A stretch of DNA of 14,908 bases from Candidatus Coatesiibacteriota bacterium. GTDB lineage: Bacteria > Oederibacteriota > CAKKQC01. The position numbers and the translations under genes were made by a program. Positions 1-7,466 of this stretch are shown piece by piece. Below the pieces are notes generated by a model that was given only the letters and a program-made list of their open reading frames with translations, did no database searches and was not told where the DNA came from. Position 1 is the first letter of the stretch. Each line of letters opens with the position of its first letter. The DNA is taken from positions 5,283-20,190 of the forward strand of contig JAHFSL010000007.1 of assembly GCA_023265785.1 (NCBI GenBank). Reading direction: 5' to 3'.

Positions 1-2
1 CG

Positions 3-818
3 CGGGCCGCCGCGACGGCCGTGCCCGGCCAGGCGGCGGTCCGCCTGCCCGAGGAAAAGCGGCGGGCGTTGGGCGTCACGGTGTCCCGCGTGGAACGGCG
101 GCCGCTCGTGCGGACGGTGCGGGCGCCGGGCCGGGTGGCCCACGATCCCGACCTGTACTCCGCGCTCACGGAGTACCGGGCCGCGGCCGAGGCGCTGGCG
201 GCCGCGACCGACCCGCGCAGTCAGTCGGCGCTGACCCCGGCGCGGGACGCGGCGCGCCTGCGGCTGGCCCACTACGGGCTGGACGAGTCCCAAATGGACG
301 ACCTGGCATCCTCCGAGCACGCCGAGCACCTCATCCTGCCGGGCGCCTGGGTGTGGATTTATGCGCAGATTTTCGAGCAGGACCTGCCCTGGGTTCGGCG
401 GGGCCAGCAGGCCATCATTACGGTGTCGGCGCTCCCCGGTGAGACCTTCGACGGCACGATCCGGGCCATTGATCCCATGCTCGATGCCATGTCGCGCACG
501 GTGACCGTGCGCCTGCTGGTCCGGAACTCGGAGGCCAGGGCGCTGAAGCTTGAAATGTTCGTCTCGGCGGCGATCGAGTCCGACCGGGGCCGGGGACTGG
601 TGGTGCCCCGCGAGGCGATCCTGGACACCGGGGCGCGCCAACTCGTCTATGTGGTCCGGGGCGACGAGCTGGTGCCGCGCGCGGTGAAGCTGGGCCCCCG
701 CTTCGACCGGTATGTCCAAGTGCTCTCCGGGCTGATGGAGGGCGAGTCCGTCGTGACCTCGGCCAACTTTCTCATTGATGCGGAGAGCCAGATCGGGGCG
801 GGCCAGGATGCGCGCTAA
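3..818 (+). CDS. Heavy-metal efflux RND periplasmic adaptor (CusB/CzcB type), 5' truncated
   Basis: The frame is open from base 3, so the gene starts before the window; the first in-window start-type codon is GTG at 21 but need not be the real one. It ends at TAA 816-818. This is a membrane-fusion adaptor that links an inner-membrane RND pump to an outer-membrane channel. Family signs are a short helical stretch (LYSALTEYRAAAEAL, then RLRLAHYGLDESQMDDL), the beta-barrel block with EQDLPWVRRGQQA and LPGETFDGTIRAIDP, and the membrane-proximal end VVPREAILDTGARQLVYVV plus GLMEGESVVTSANFLIDAES. The two half-motifs of the lipoyl (barrel-sandwich) domain expected around the hairpin are not visible: the text goes from RVAHDPDLYSALTEY into the helix, and from EHLILPG straight to VWIYAQIFEQ. 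The next gene starts 25 bases downstream and encodes the matching pump. Family assignment is firm; the metal is inferred from the pump. Confidence 0.88.
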   Translation, partial: RAAATAVPGQAAVRLPEEKRRALGVTVSRVERRPLVRTVRAPGRVAHDPDLYSALTEYRAAAEALAAATDPRSQSALTPARDAARLRLAHYGLDESQMDDLASSEHAEHLILPGAWVWIYAQIFEQDLPWVRRGQQAIITVSALPGETFDGTIRAIDPMLDAMSRTVTVRLLVRNSEARALKLEMFVSAAIESDRGRGLVVPREAILDTGARQLVYVVRGDELVPRAVKLGPRFDRYVQVLSGLMEGESVVTSANFLIDAESQIGAGQDAR

Positions 819-843
819 CCGCACGCCTCCTCCACGCGAGGGG

Positions 844-3800
844 ATGATTGAGCGGGTCATTGAGGCGTGCGCCCGCAACCCCATCCTCACGGTGGCGGCC
901 GTGGGGGCGCTGGTGGTGGCCAGTGTCCTGGCGATGCGGGCGATGCCGCTCGACGCCATCCCCGACCTCTCCGACACCCAGGTGGTGGTCTATTCCGAGT
1001 GGATGCGGTCGCCGGACATCATTGAAGACCAGGTGACCTATCCGATCGTCACGGCCCTGCTGGGGGCGCCGCAGGTGAAGGCCGTGCGGGGGTTTTCCGA
1101 CTTCGGCTTCTCCTATGTCTATGTCATCTTCGAGGACGGGACCGATGTCTATTGGGCCCGCTCGCGGGTGCTCGAGTACCTCTCCAAGATCCAGGGCACC
1201 CTGCCGGCAGGCGTCAAGACCTCGCTGGGTCCCGATGCGACCGGGGTCGGCTGGGTCTTCCAGTACGCCCTGGTGGACAAGGCGCGCCGGCACAACCTGG
1301 CCGAACTGCGGAGCCTGCAGGATTGGTTCCTGCGGTATGCCCTGCAGGGCGTCCCGGGAGTGGCCGAGGTGGCGCCGATCGGCGGGTTCGTCCGCCAGTA
1401 CCAGATCGAGGTGGACCCCGGGGCCCTGCTGGTGTACCGCGTCACCCTGAAGCAGGTCCTGCAGGCGGTCCGGATGTCCAACAAGGAGGTCGGTGGCCGG
1501 CTGGTCGAGATGGCGGGCGCCGAGTACATGGTGCGCGGCCGGGGGTATGTGAAGTCGGCTGACGACCTTGAGCAGATTGCGGTGGCCGTCAATCCGATGA
1601 CGGGCGCACCCATCCTGATCCGGGATGTGGCGAGGGTGACGCTGGGACCGGACCTGCGCCGGGGGGTGGCCGAGCTGGACGGCCGGGGCGAGGTGGTGGG
1701 CGGGATCGTGACCATGCGGTACAACGAAAACGCCCTGGCTGTGATTGACCGGGTCAAGGAGAAGCTGGAGGAACTCAAGCCCTCCCTCCCCAGAGGCGTC
1801 GAGGTCATTCCCGTCTACGACCGGTCCGACCTGATCCGGGAATCCATCAGCACGCTGACCCATACGCTCTGGGAGGAGCTGGCCATCGTGAGCCTGGTCA
1901 TCCTCGTCTTCCTGATGCACATTCCCAGCGCCCTCATCCCGATCATCACCCTGCCCGTGGCCGTGGTGCTGTCCTTCCTGCCGATGGCGTGGATGAAGAT
2001 GTCTTCCAACATCATGTCGTTGGGCGGAATCGCCGTCGCCATCGGTGCGCTGGTGGACGGATCCATCGTGGTCGTGGAGAACGCGCACAAGCGGCTGGAG
2101 CGGTGGCAGGCGGAGGGCCGCCGGGGCGACTATCGCGAGGTCCTGATCGCGGCAATCAAGGAGGTGGGCCGGCCGACCTTCTTCGCCCTGCTCGTGATCG
2201 CGGTCGCGTTCATGCCCGTGTTCACGCTGGAGGCGCAGGAGGGCCGGCTGTTCCGGCCGCTGGCCCTGACGAAGAACTTCGCCATGCTCATGGGGGCGCT
2301 CCTGGCAGTCACCCTCGATCCGGCCATCCGGATGCTCTTCACCCGGCTCAAGCCCTATGCGTTCAAGCCGCGGTGGGCCTGCCGGGCGGTGAATGCGGTC
2401 GTCGTGGGCACGCTGGTGCCCGAGGAGCGCCACCCGGTGAGCCGGGCGCTCTTCGCGGTCTACGAGCCCGCGGCCGCGTTTGTCCTGCGCCACCGGCGCG
2501 CGGTGATTGCGGCCTCGGCGATCATCGTGCTGGCCACGATCCCGGTCTTTCTGCGGCTCGGCAGCGAATTCATGCCGCCCCTGTGGGAGGGATCCCTCCT
2601 GTACATGCCGACCACCCTCCCCGGGCTGTCCGTCACGGAGGCCGCCAGACAACTGCGCATCCAGGACAAGCGGATCAAGGCGGTGCCGGAGGTGGACCGG
2701 GTGTTCGGCAAGGTCGGGCGGGCGGGAACCTCGCTGGACCCCGCGCCGTTTTCGATGGTGGAGACCACCGTCCTCCTGAAGCCGCCGCGCGAGTGGCGCA
2801 AGGGCCTCACGAAGGAGAAGCTGGTTGCCGAGCTCGACGCTGCGATGCAATTGCCCGGCTGGACCAATGCCTGGACGATGCCGATCAAGAACCGGATCGA
2901 CATGCTGTCCACCGGCGTTCGGACGCCCGTGGGGATCAAGGTGCTGGGCAAGGACCTCAAGGAGATCGAGGCCGTCGGCATCGCGGTGGAGCAGGCGGCC
3001 CGGACCGTCGCGGGCACCCGGTCGGCCTTCGCCGAGCGGGTCTCCGGCGGGTACTTCATTGACATTGACCTGAAGCGGGACCGGTTGGCCCGGTTCGGGC
3101 TGACGATTGAGGATGTGCAGGATGTGATCGAGACCGGGATCGGCGGCGATCCCGTCACGACCACGGTGGAGGGCCGGGAGCGTTACACGGTGAATGTCCG
3201 TTATCCGCGCGAACTCCGCAGTGACACCGACGCCCTCGCCCGGGTGCTGGTTCCCGCGATGGATGGCCGCCAGGTGCCGCTGGGCGAGCTGGCGGATATC
3301 CGGCTGGTGCTGGGGCCCGGGATGATCCGCAACGAGAACGGAATGCTGGCCGGATATGTCTATGTGGACTTCACGGGCCGGGACATCGGCGGCTATGTTG
3401 GCGACCTCAAGGCCGCCGTGCGCAGCCAGGTCCGCCTGCCGGAAGGCTGCACGCTGGTCTGGAGCGGACAGTTTGAGTTCATGGAACGGGTGGCCCGCCG
3501 GCTGTCGTTGATCGTCCCTCTCACCCTGGCGCTTGTTTTTTTCCTGATCTTCCTGAACACCCGGTCCGTTCCCGAGACCTTCCTCGTCCTGCTGGCCGTG
3601 CCGTTTTCCGCCGTGGGCGCGGTCTGGCTGCTTTGGATCCTGGGGTACAACACCAGCGTGGCGGTCTGGGTAGGGATGATCGCACTGATGGGTCTGGACG
3701 CTGAGACCGGGATTTTTATGCTGTTGTACCTGGACCTGGCCCACAAGGAGTGGGCGGCGCGGGGGCGCCTGCGGCACCTGGCGGACCTGAATGAGGCGAT

Positions 3801-4614
3801 CCTGTACGGGGCGGTGAAGCGCGTCCGCCCCAAGGTGATGACCGTGGGCACCGCGTTCTGCGGGCTCCTGCCCATCATGTGGGGGGCCGGAGCGGGCGCC
3901 GACACGATGCAACGGGTGGCCGCACCCATGATCGGCGGGTTGTTCACCTCCCTGCTCATGGAATTGCTGGTGTATCCCGCGGTCTATTCCCTCTGGAAGG
4001 AACGGAGCCTGCCCGCGGGGCGCAGAAAAAGTCTTGAACACTCGACAAGGAGGATCCCGATGAGAATGCGGAAGGCGGCGGCATGGGTGGTCGCGGGCGT
4101 GCTGGTCCTGGCCGGGTCGGCCGGGTTGGCGTTGGCCCACGAGGGCGAGGAGCACGAGGCGGCGGGCGGCCACGAGGCGGTGACCGGGGCCGTGCAGACC
4201 TGGGAAGGCGAAGTGGTGGACCTGCAGTGCTTCATGCAACATCCGGACACCGGCCAGGGGGCGGACCACGCCGGGTGCGCGAAAACCTGCATGACCAAGG
4301 GCCTGCCGATTGGATTTCTCACGGGGGGTCAAGTGTACCTGCTCCTGTCCGGAGGGCACGAATCGCTGAAAGGGCAGGCGGCGAAACTGGCCGGGGTCCC
4401 TTCCACGCTCACCGGCACGGTGATTGACCATCACGGACTGAAGGCGATCCAGGTCAAGGAGCTCAAGAAAGCCGGGAAGGCGGCGGCCGGCGCGACCACG
4501 ACCGCAGTGAAAAAGGACGCGTGGGTCTGCCCGATGAACTGCGAGGGGAAGGACTATCCCAAGGCCGGCAAGTGCCCGGTGTGCGGGATGGACCTGGAAA
4601 AGAAGAAGGGCTGA
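844..4614 (+). CDS. cusA: Heavy-metal RND efflux pump, CusA/CzcA family; frame runs on into a secreted metal-binding domain
   Basis: This is a proton-driven inner-membrane pump for Cu+/Ag+ or a similar metal. ATG 844 aligns with the E. coli CusA N terminus (MIERVIEACARN against MIEWIIRRSVAN) and puts the TM4 Asp at residue 405, as in CusA; in-frame ATG 808, overlapping the adaptor gene, is an alternative. The protein contains PLDAIPDLSDTQV, RGFSDFGFSYVYVIFEDGTD and LGPDATGVGW. The three CusA metal-binding methionines are present at M588 (LLYMPT), M638 (FSMVETT) and M687 (RIDMLSTG), and the proton-relay residues at D405, E954 and K997. The pump part ends near 4020 (YPAVYSLWKERSLPAGRR), but no stop follows. 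The frame continues through a linker into a signal peptide and metal-binding domain that has its own SD and ATG (4060). A sixth A in the run 4026-4030 would create a TGA at about 4035 and give a normal pump of about 1064 residues. Family is sure; the fusion is doubtful. Confidence 0.9.
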   Translation: MIERVIEACARNPILTVAAVGALVVASVLAMRAMPLDAIPDLSDTQVVVYSEWMRSPDIIEDQVTYPIVTALLGAPQVKAVRGFSDFGFSYVYVIFEDGTDVYWARSRVLEYLSKIQGTLPAGVKTSLGPDATGVGWVFQYALVDKARRHNLAELRSLQDWFLRYALQGVPGVAEVAPIGGFVRQYQIEVDPGALLVYRVTLKQVLQAVRMSNKEVGGRLVEMAGAEYMVRGRGYVKSADDLEQIAVAVNPMTGAPILIRDVARVTLGPDLRRGVAELDGRGEVVGGIVTMRYNENALAVIDRVKEKLEELKPSLPRGVEVIPVYDRSDLIRESISTLTHTLWEELAIVSLVILVFLMHIPSALIPIITLPVAVVLSFLPMAWMKMSSNIMSLGGIAVAIGALVDGSIVVVENAHKRLERWQAEGRRGDYREVLIAAIKEVGRPTFFALLVIAVAFMPVFTLEAQEGRLFRPLALTKNFAMLMGALLAVTLDPAIRMLFTRLKPYAFKPRWACRAVNAVVVGTLVPEERHPVSRALFAVYEPAAAFVLRHRRAVIAASAIIVLATIPVFLRLGSEFMPPLWEGSLLYMPTTLPGLSVTEAARQLRIQDKRIKAVPEVDRVFGKVGRAGTSLDPAPFSMVETTVLLKPPREWRKGLTKEKLVAELDAAMQLPGWTNAWTMPIKNRIDMLSTGVRTPVGIKVLGKDLKEIEAVGIAVEQAARTVAGTRSAFAERVSGGYFIDIDLKRDRLARFGLTIEDVQDVIETGIGGDPVTTTVEGRERYTVNVRYPRELRSDTDALARVLVPAMDGRQVPLGELADIRLVLGPGMIRNENGMLAGYVYVDFTGRDIGGYVGDLKAAVRSQVRLPEGCTLVWSGQFEFMERVARRLSLIVPLTLALVFFLIFLNTRSVPETFLVLLAVPFSAVGAVWLLWILGYNTSVAVWVGMIALMGLDAETGIFMLLYLDLAHKEWAARGRLRHLADLNEAILYGAVKRVRPKVMTVGTAFCGLLPIMWGAGAGADTMQRVAAPMIGGLFTSLLMELLVYPAVYSLWKERSLPAGRRKSLEHSTRRIPMRMRKAAAWVVAGVLVLAGSAGLALAHEGEEHEAAGGHEAVTGAVQTWEGEVVDLQCFMQHPDTGQGADHAGCAKTCMTKGLPIGFLTGGQVYLLLSGGHESLKGQAAKLAGVPSTLTGTVIDHHGLKAIQVKELKKAGKAAAGATTTAVKKDAWVCPMNCEGKDYPKAGKCPVCGMDLEKKKG
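4047..4053 (+). promoter_or_regulatory. Strong SD inside the fused pump frame
   Basis: AAGGAGG lies six bases before ATG 4060. It is a full-length SD at normal spacing, directly followed by a signal peptide. This supports separate translation of the downstream secreted protein even though no stop codon separates it from the pump frame. Confidence 0.75.
4060..4614 (+). CDS. Secreted protein: C/H/C/C domain plus C-terminal heavy-metal-binding (HMBD-type) tail
   Basis: This is a 184-residue reading from ATG 4060. Residues 1-26 form a signal peptide (MRMRKAA, a hydrophobic core, then ALA before HEGEEHE). A His/Glu-rich segment follows (H27, H32, H38). The middle domain has GEVVDLQC with C57, then H70, C73 and C77 in DHAGCAKTC, and ends in a small beta-rich stretch (LTGTVIDHHGLKAIQVKEL). 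The tail has C157, C161, C172 and C175 (WVCPMNC...GKCPVCGMDL), the pattern of the heavy-metal-binding domain often found on Cu/Zn efflux proteins. It probably binds metal in the periplasm and passes it to or from the pump; that role is inference. It lies in the same frame as the pump with no stop between, and the cytochrome gene starts two bases after its TGA. A paralogue lies at 6375-6905. Confidence 0.8.
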   Translation: MRMRKAAAWVVAGVLVLAGSAGLALAHEGEEHEAAGGHEAVTGAVQTWEGEVVDLQCFMQHPDTGQGADHAGCAKTCMTKGLPIGFLTGGQVYLLLSGGHESLKGQAAKLAGVPSTLTGTVIDHHGLKAIQVKELKKAGKAAAGATTTAVKKDAWVCPMNCEGKDYPKAGKCPVCGMDLEKKKG

Positions 4615-4616
4615 TC

Positions 4617-5378
4617 GTGCCCGCTCGCCTCCGGCGCCGTCCGCGGTGGCCCCTGGCTGCGGCGGTGGCCGGGGTGCTGGGAGTGGCGGCGGCCTGGGTC
4701 GTCTGCCGTCCCGTCCTGCCGCCGGCCGCCCGGGGCGCCCGGGTGGCGTTCCGGCTGGGCTGTCCGGCGTGCCACGGTCCCGGCGGGACGGGCGGCGTCC
4801 CCAACCCGGGGTCCGAGGACGGCGAGGTCCCCGGCTGGACCGGTGGCACACCCATGATGTTCGTGAAGGGCGAGGCCGAGTGGGCCGAGTGGATCCTGGA
4901 CGGGGCCCCGCGGCGGGAACGGGCGGAGCCCCGCCCCCCCGGCCTCCTCCAGATGCCCGCCTACCGGGGTTTCCTGACCGATGCGGAACTCACCAATCTG
5001 ATTGCCTATCTGAAGGCAGTTTCCGGTATGGCCCGCCCGGCCGGGGGTCCGCCGGCGCGTGGGTTCGCCGCTGCCAGCCGGTTGGGATGCTTCGGCTGTC
5101 ACGGCCCCGGCGGCCGGACGGGTTCACGCAACCCCCGGAGCCTCAAGGGCGTGATTCCCCCCTGGGAGGGGTCCGACTTCGGTGACCTCGTGCGGGACGA
5201 TGCCGAGTTGCGAGGGTGGATCCTGGACGGCGGCATCCCCCGGCTGGCGGGAAATCCCCTCGCCCGCTTCTTTACCGGACGCCAGCGGATCGCCATGCCG
5301 GCGTACCGTGATGTGATCAAGGCGGGCGAGCTGGAAGTCCTGACCGCCTACCTCCACTGGCTGCGCCGGCCGCACTGA
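4617..5378 (+). CDS. Di-heme cytochrome c, membrane-anchored or secreted
   Basis: The chosen start is GTG 4617, two bases after the previous stop, with AAGGG at 4606-4610 as SD; the product has 253 residues. Residues 1-30 contain a basic head (RLRRRPRW) and a hydrophobic segment, so it is exported or anchored. Two CXXCH heme-attachment motifs are seen: CPACH 49-53 and CFGCH 158-162. Each is followed by GPGG, a WILDG segment and an MPAYR motif (M113 and M227) that probably supplies the axial Met. The two halves are alike, so the protein looks like an internal duplication of a class-I type cytochrome c domain. It would carry electrons in the periplasm. The partner is unknown; its place between two metal-binding proteins suggests a redox step in metal handling, but that is inference. 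Confidence 0.88.
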   Translation: MPARLRRRPRWPLAAAVAGVLGVAAAWVVCRPVLPPAARGARVAFRLGCPACHGPGGTGGVPNPGSEDGEVPGWTGGTPMMFVKGEAEWAEWILDGAPRRERAEPRPPGLLQMPAYRGFLTDAELTNLIAYLKAVSGMARPAGGPPARGFAAASRLGCFGCHGPGGRTGSRNPRSLKGVIPPWEGSDFGDLVRDDAELRGWILDGGIPRLAGNPLARFFTGRQRIAMPAYRDVIKAGELEVLTAYLHWLRRPH

Positions 5379-5390
5379 TCCCCGCCGGCA

Positions 5391-5399
5391 TGGTCTAAT
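5391..5399 (+). promoter_or_regulatory. Candidate extended -10 for the TerC gene
   Basis: TG-G-TCTAAT ends seven bases before ATG 5407, and no SD lies between. If used, it would give a nearly leaderless mRNA. No clear -35 is seen. The upstream cytochrome gene ends at 5378, so read-through from the operon is also possible. Confidence 0.4.
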
Positions 5400-5406
5400 C
5401 CGGGCC

Positions 5407-6378
5407 ATGGTCGGCACGCCTGCCTGGGCTTGGGGAGGGTTCCTCGTCTTCATTGCGGGCATGATGGCGGTGGATCTGGTGGCCTACCGGCGGTCCTCCG
5501 GCGCCATGTCCTTCCGGTCGGCGGCCGGCTGGAGCGTGCTGTGGATCGGGCTGGCGCTGGCCTTCAACCTCGTGCTCCTCATGTGGCGCGGCCCGGGACC
5601 CGCGCTGGAATTCCTGACCGGGTATGTGGTCGAGGAGTCGCTGTCGCTCGATAACCTTTTCGTGTTCCTGGTCATCTTCAGGTTTTTCGCCCTGCCGGCG
5701 CGCCAGTACCGGCTGGTCCTGACCTGGGGGATCCTGGGCGCCGTCATCCTGCGGGGCGTGATGATCGCCGCGGGCGTGGCACTGATCAGCGTGTTCTCCT
5801 GGGCCATCCAGGCGTTTGGCGTCCTGCTGGTCTGGACGGCGTGGAAGCTGTTCACGGAGAAGGAGGAGAAGGTGGAGCCGGAGGTCAACCCGCTCGTCCG
5901 GCTGGCGCGGCGATTCTATCCCGTCTGGCCACGGTTTGCCGGCGACCGGTTCTTCATCCGGCGCGGCCGGCGCACCCTGATGACCCCGCTCCTCGTCGTG
6001 CTCCTGGTCGTCAGTACCACCGATGTGGTTTTCGCCACGGACTCCATTCCGGCCATCTTCGCCATCACCCGCGACCCGTTCATCGTGTTCACCTCGAACA
6101 TGTTCGCGGTGATGGGCCTGCGATCCATCTTCTTCATGCTGGCCGGGGTTCTGCACCAGTTCCGGTACCTCCGGGAGGGCCTGGCCGTTGTGCTCGGGCT
6201 TATCGGGGTCAAGATGCTCGTGGAACACCACCTGGTCATTCCGATTCCGGTGGCGCTGGCCGTGGTTGCGGGGGTGCTGGCGGGAAGTATCGGGCTGTCC
6301 CTGGTTGCTGACCGGCGCGAACGGGACGCGCCGAGGCCGTCATCCATCTCCCGCCGCGGTGCAAGGAGGCGTTCATGA
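5407..6378 (+). CDS. TerC family integral membrane protein
   Basis: This 323-residue polytopic inner-membrane protein has about eight or nine hydrophobic segments. TerC/Alx hallmarks are visible: ESLSLDNLFVFLVIF (E77, D82, N83) and STTDVVFATDSIPAIFAIT (D206, D212), the acidic membrane residues thought to handle cations. Alx and related proteins act in Mn2+ export, and TerC in tellurite resistance; which applies here cannot be told. A loop of charged residues (TEKEEKVEPEVN) lies between the halves. There is no SD before ATG 5407 but there is an extended -10-like box. The gap to the cytochrome gene is 28 bases, too short for a yybP-ykoY Mn riboswitch. Its stop overlaps the next start in ATGA (6375-6378), so the two are translationally coupled. 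Confidence 0.9.
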   Translation: MVGTPAWAWGGFLVFIAGMMAVDLVAYRRSSGAMSFRSAAGWSVLWIGLALAFNLVLLMWRGPGPALEFLTGYVVEESLSLDNLFVFLVIFRFFALPARQYRLVLTWGILGAVILRGVMIAAGVALISVFSWAIQAFGVLLVWTAWKLFTEKEEKVEPEVNPLVRLARRFYPVWPRFAGDRFFIRRGRRTLMTPLLVVLLVVSTTDVVFATDSIPAIFAITRDPFIVFTSNMFAVMGLRSIFFMLAGVLHQFRYLREGLAVVLGLIGVKMLVEHHLVIPIPVALAVVAGVLAGSIGLSLVADRRERDAPRPSSISRRGARRRS

Positions 6379-6905
6379 GAGGTCGTGGAATTGCGGTGGC
6401 GGTGGTGGCGGTCCTCGCGCTGGTACTGCCGGGCGCCACCGGGAGCCTGGCGGGGGACAAGAAGAACAAGGACGTCAAGACCGGAACCATCACGGGCACC
6501 GTGGTGGACCTGGCCTGCCAGATCCTGGGCGAGAAGCCGGGCGCGGGCCACAAGGGGTGCGCGGAGGGCGGGGTGCCGGTGGGGCTGGTGGACGAACGGG
6601 GTCGCCTGTGGGTGGCGATCAACGGCGACTACGGGTCGGCGACGACGATGCTCCTGCCGTACATGGGCCAGAAGGTCAAGGCGACGGGCTGGTACCTTGA
6701 ACGCAAGGGGGAGCGGCTCGTCAGTATCGCGACCGTGGTGCCCGTTGAGGTGGCGACCCCGGCGGCGGGCGTCCCGTCTACCACCGGTCCGAAGGAGGAG
6801 TGGGTCTGCCCCCACCATTGCGGCGGACACGGTGAGAAGGCCGGGAAGTGCCCCCAGTGCGGGCTGGAAATGGAGCGGAAGAAACCCGAGCCGACCCGCC
6901 CCTAG
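6375..6905 (+). CDS. Secreted protein: C/H/C domain plus HMBD-type tail, paralogue of 4060-4614
   Basis: The product has 176 residues. It starts at ATG 6375 with AAGGAGG at 6363-6369 and overlaps the TerC stop by four bases. Residues 1-26 are a signal peptide ending near SLAG, followed by a Lys-rich stretch (DKKNKD). The middle domain has GTVVDLAC (C48), H59 and C62 in HKGCA, then VPVGLV, matching the order seen in the upstream paralogue; the fourth ligand (C77 there) is replaced by Gly here. The tail has C145, C149, C159 and C162 (WVCPHHC...GKCPQCGLEM), a heavy-metal-binding domain pattern. It probably binds metal in the periplasm; no enzyme activity can be inferred. It ends four bases before the convergent acetyltransferase gene, with no terminator seen between. 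Confidence 0.8.
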   Translation: MRGRGIAVAVVAVLALVLPGATGSLAGDKKNKDVKTGTITGTVVDLACQILGEKPGAGHKGCAEGGVPVGLVDERGRLWVAINGDYGSATTMLLPYMGQKVKATGWYLERKGERLVSIATVVPVEVATPAAGVPSTTGPKEEWVCPHHCGGHGEKAGKCPQCGLEMERKKPEPTRP

Positions 6906-6909
6906 GGAA

Positions 6910-7398
6910 TCAGGCGTCCTTCTCGAACTCCATCCGCATGACGGTGGTGAAGGGCTTGAAGCCCTGGTTTTCCCAGAACAGGTGGGCGGCCTTGTTCTCC
7001 ACCGGCAGGCGGACCCAGATGGCGCCCACATGGCGGTTCTTGAACCAGGCCACCGAGTGCTTGTACATTTCGGTGCCCACCCCGCCGTGCCGGGCGCCCT
7101 GGACGACGCACACATCGCGGATGACCCCGATGCGGCGGGTGTGGTAGACGGGGGGCAGTTCCTCGATCTGGCCCAGGATGTACCCCACGACCGATCCCTT
7201 TTCCTCCGCCACGGCGACATAGGCGATTTCGGGGTCCTCCAGGAGACCCCGCAGCCAGGCCGTGAAGATCGTGGAGGCATCATGGGCGATGGCGAACCGG
7301 CGGTCGCGGGCGAGATGGTAGTTCATCATCTCGAACCAGAGCGAGGCGATCGCGGGGATGTCCTCGGTCCGGGCCTTGCGGATGACGGCCTCGCTCAT
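6910..7398 (-). CDS. GNAT family N-acetyltransferase
   Basis: A 162-residue cytoplasmic enzyme that would transfer an acetyl group from acetyl-CoA to an amine; the substrate is not evident. The acetyl-CoA binding motif A is at about residues 96-111 (VCVVQGARHGGVGTEM, with RxxGxG at 103-108). It is preceded by the usual strand VVGYILGQI and followed by VRLPVENKAAHLFWENQGFKPF, the typical GNAT C-terminal block. Length is normal for a single-domain GNAT. ATG 7396-7398 has no SD; a TGGTATGAT box 13 bases upstream would give a very short leader. It is convergent with the secreted metal protein (four-base gap) and divergent from rpsP. Confidence 0.88.
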   Translation of the reverse strand: MSEAVIRKARTEDIPAIASLWFEMMNYHLARDRRFAIAHDASTIFTAWLRGLLEDPEIAYVAVAEEKGSVVGYILGQIEELPPVYHTRRIGVIRDVCVVQGARHGGVGTEMYKHSVAWFKNRHVGAIWVRLPVENKAAHLFWENQGFKPFTTVMRMEFEKDA

Positions 7399-7411
7399 TT
7401 TTTATGTCTGG

Positions 7412-7420
7412 ATCATACCA
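7412..7420 (-). promoter_or_regulatory. Candidate extended -10 promoter for the GNAT gene
   Basis: On the minus strand TG-G-TATGAT is found, with the -10 hexamer at 7417-7412. The predicted transcript start is about seven bases before the ATG at 7398, leaving no room for an SD. It faces the rpsP promoter box about 40 bases away. Confidence 0.5.
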
Positions 7421-7457
7421 GCGGACTCCGGCGGTCGACAAGCGGGCCCGGGGGTCA

Positions 7458-7466
7458 TGGTATACT
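7458..7466 (+). promoter_or_regulatory. Candidate extended -10 promoter for the rpsP operon
   Basis: TG-G-TATACT forms an extended -10. TCGACA at 7435-7440 resembles a -35 but is 20 bases away, so the extended -10 may work alone. It gives a leader of about 100 bases before rpsP, with GGCC/GGCC and similar short inverted repeats but no recognised element. Confidence 0.5.

Noticed and set aside
772..4851. 1359-codon open frame on the minus strand opposite the pump
   Set aside because: It is a composition shadow: Arg/Pro/His/Gly-rich, no recognisable domain, no start context, and it mirrors the well-supported pump gene codon by codon.
5379..5406. Manganese riboswitch (yybP-ykoY) before TerC
   Set aside because: The gap is 28 bases and lacks the conserved loops.
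5395..6231. 278-codon minus-strand frame opposite TerC
   Set aside because: Charged low-complexity text without a domain; shadow of the TerC gene.
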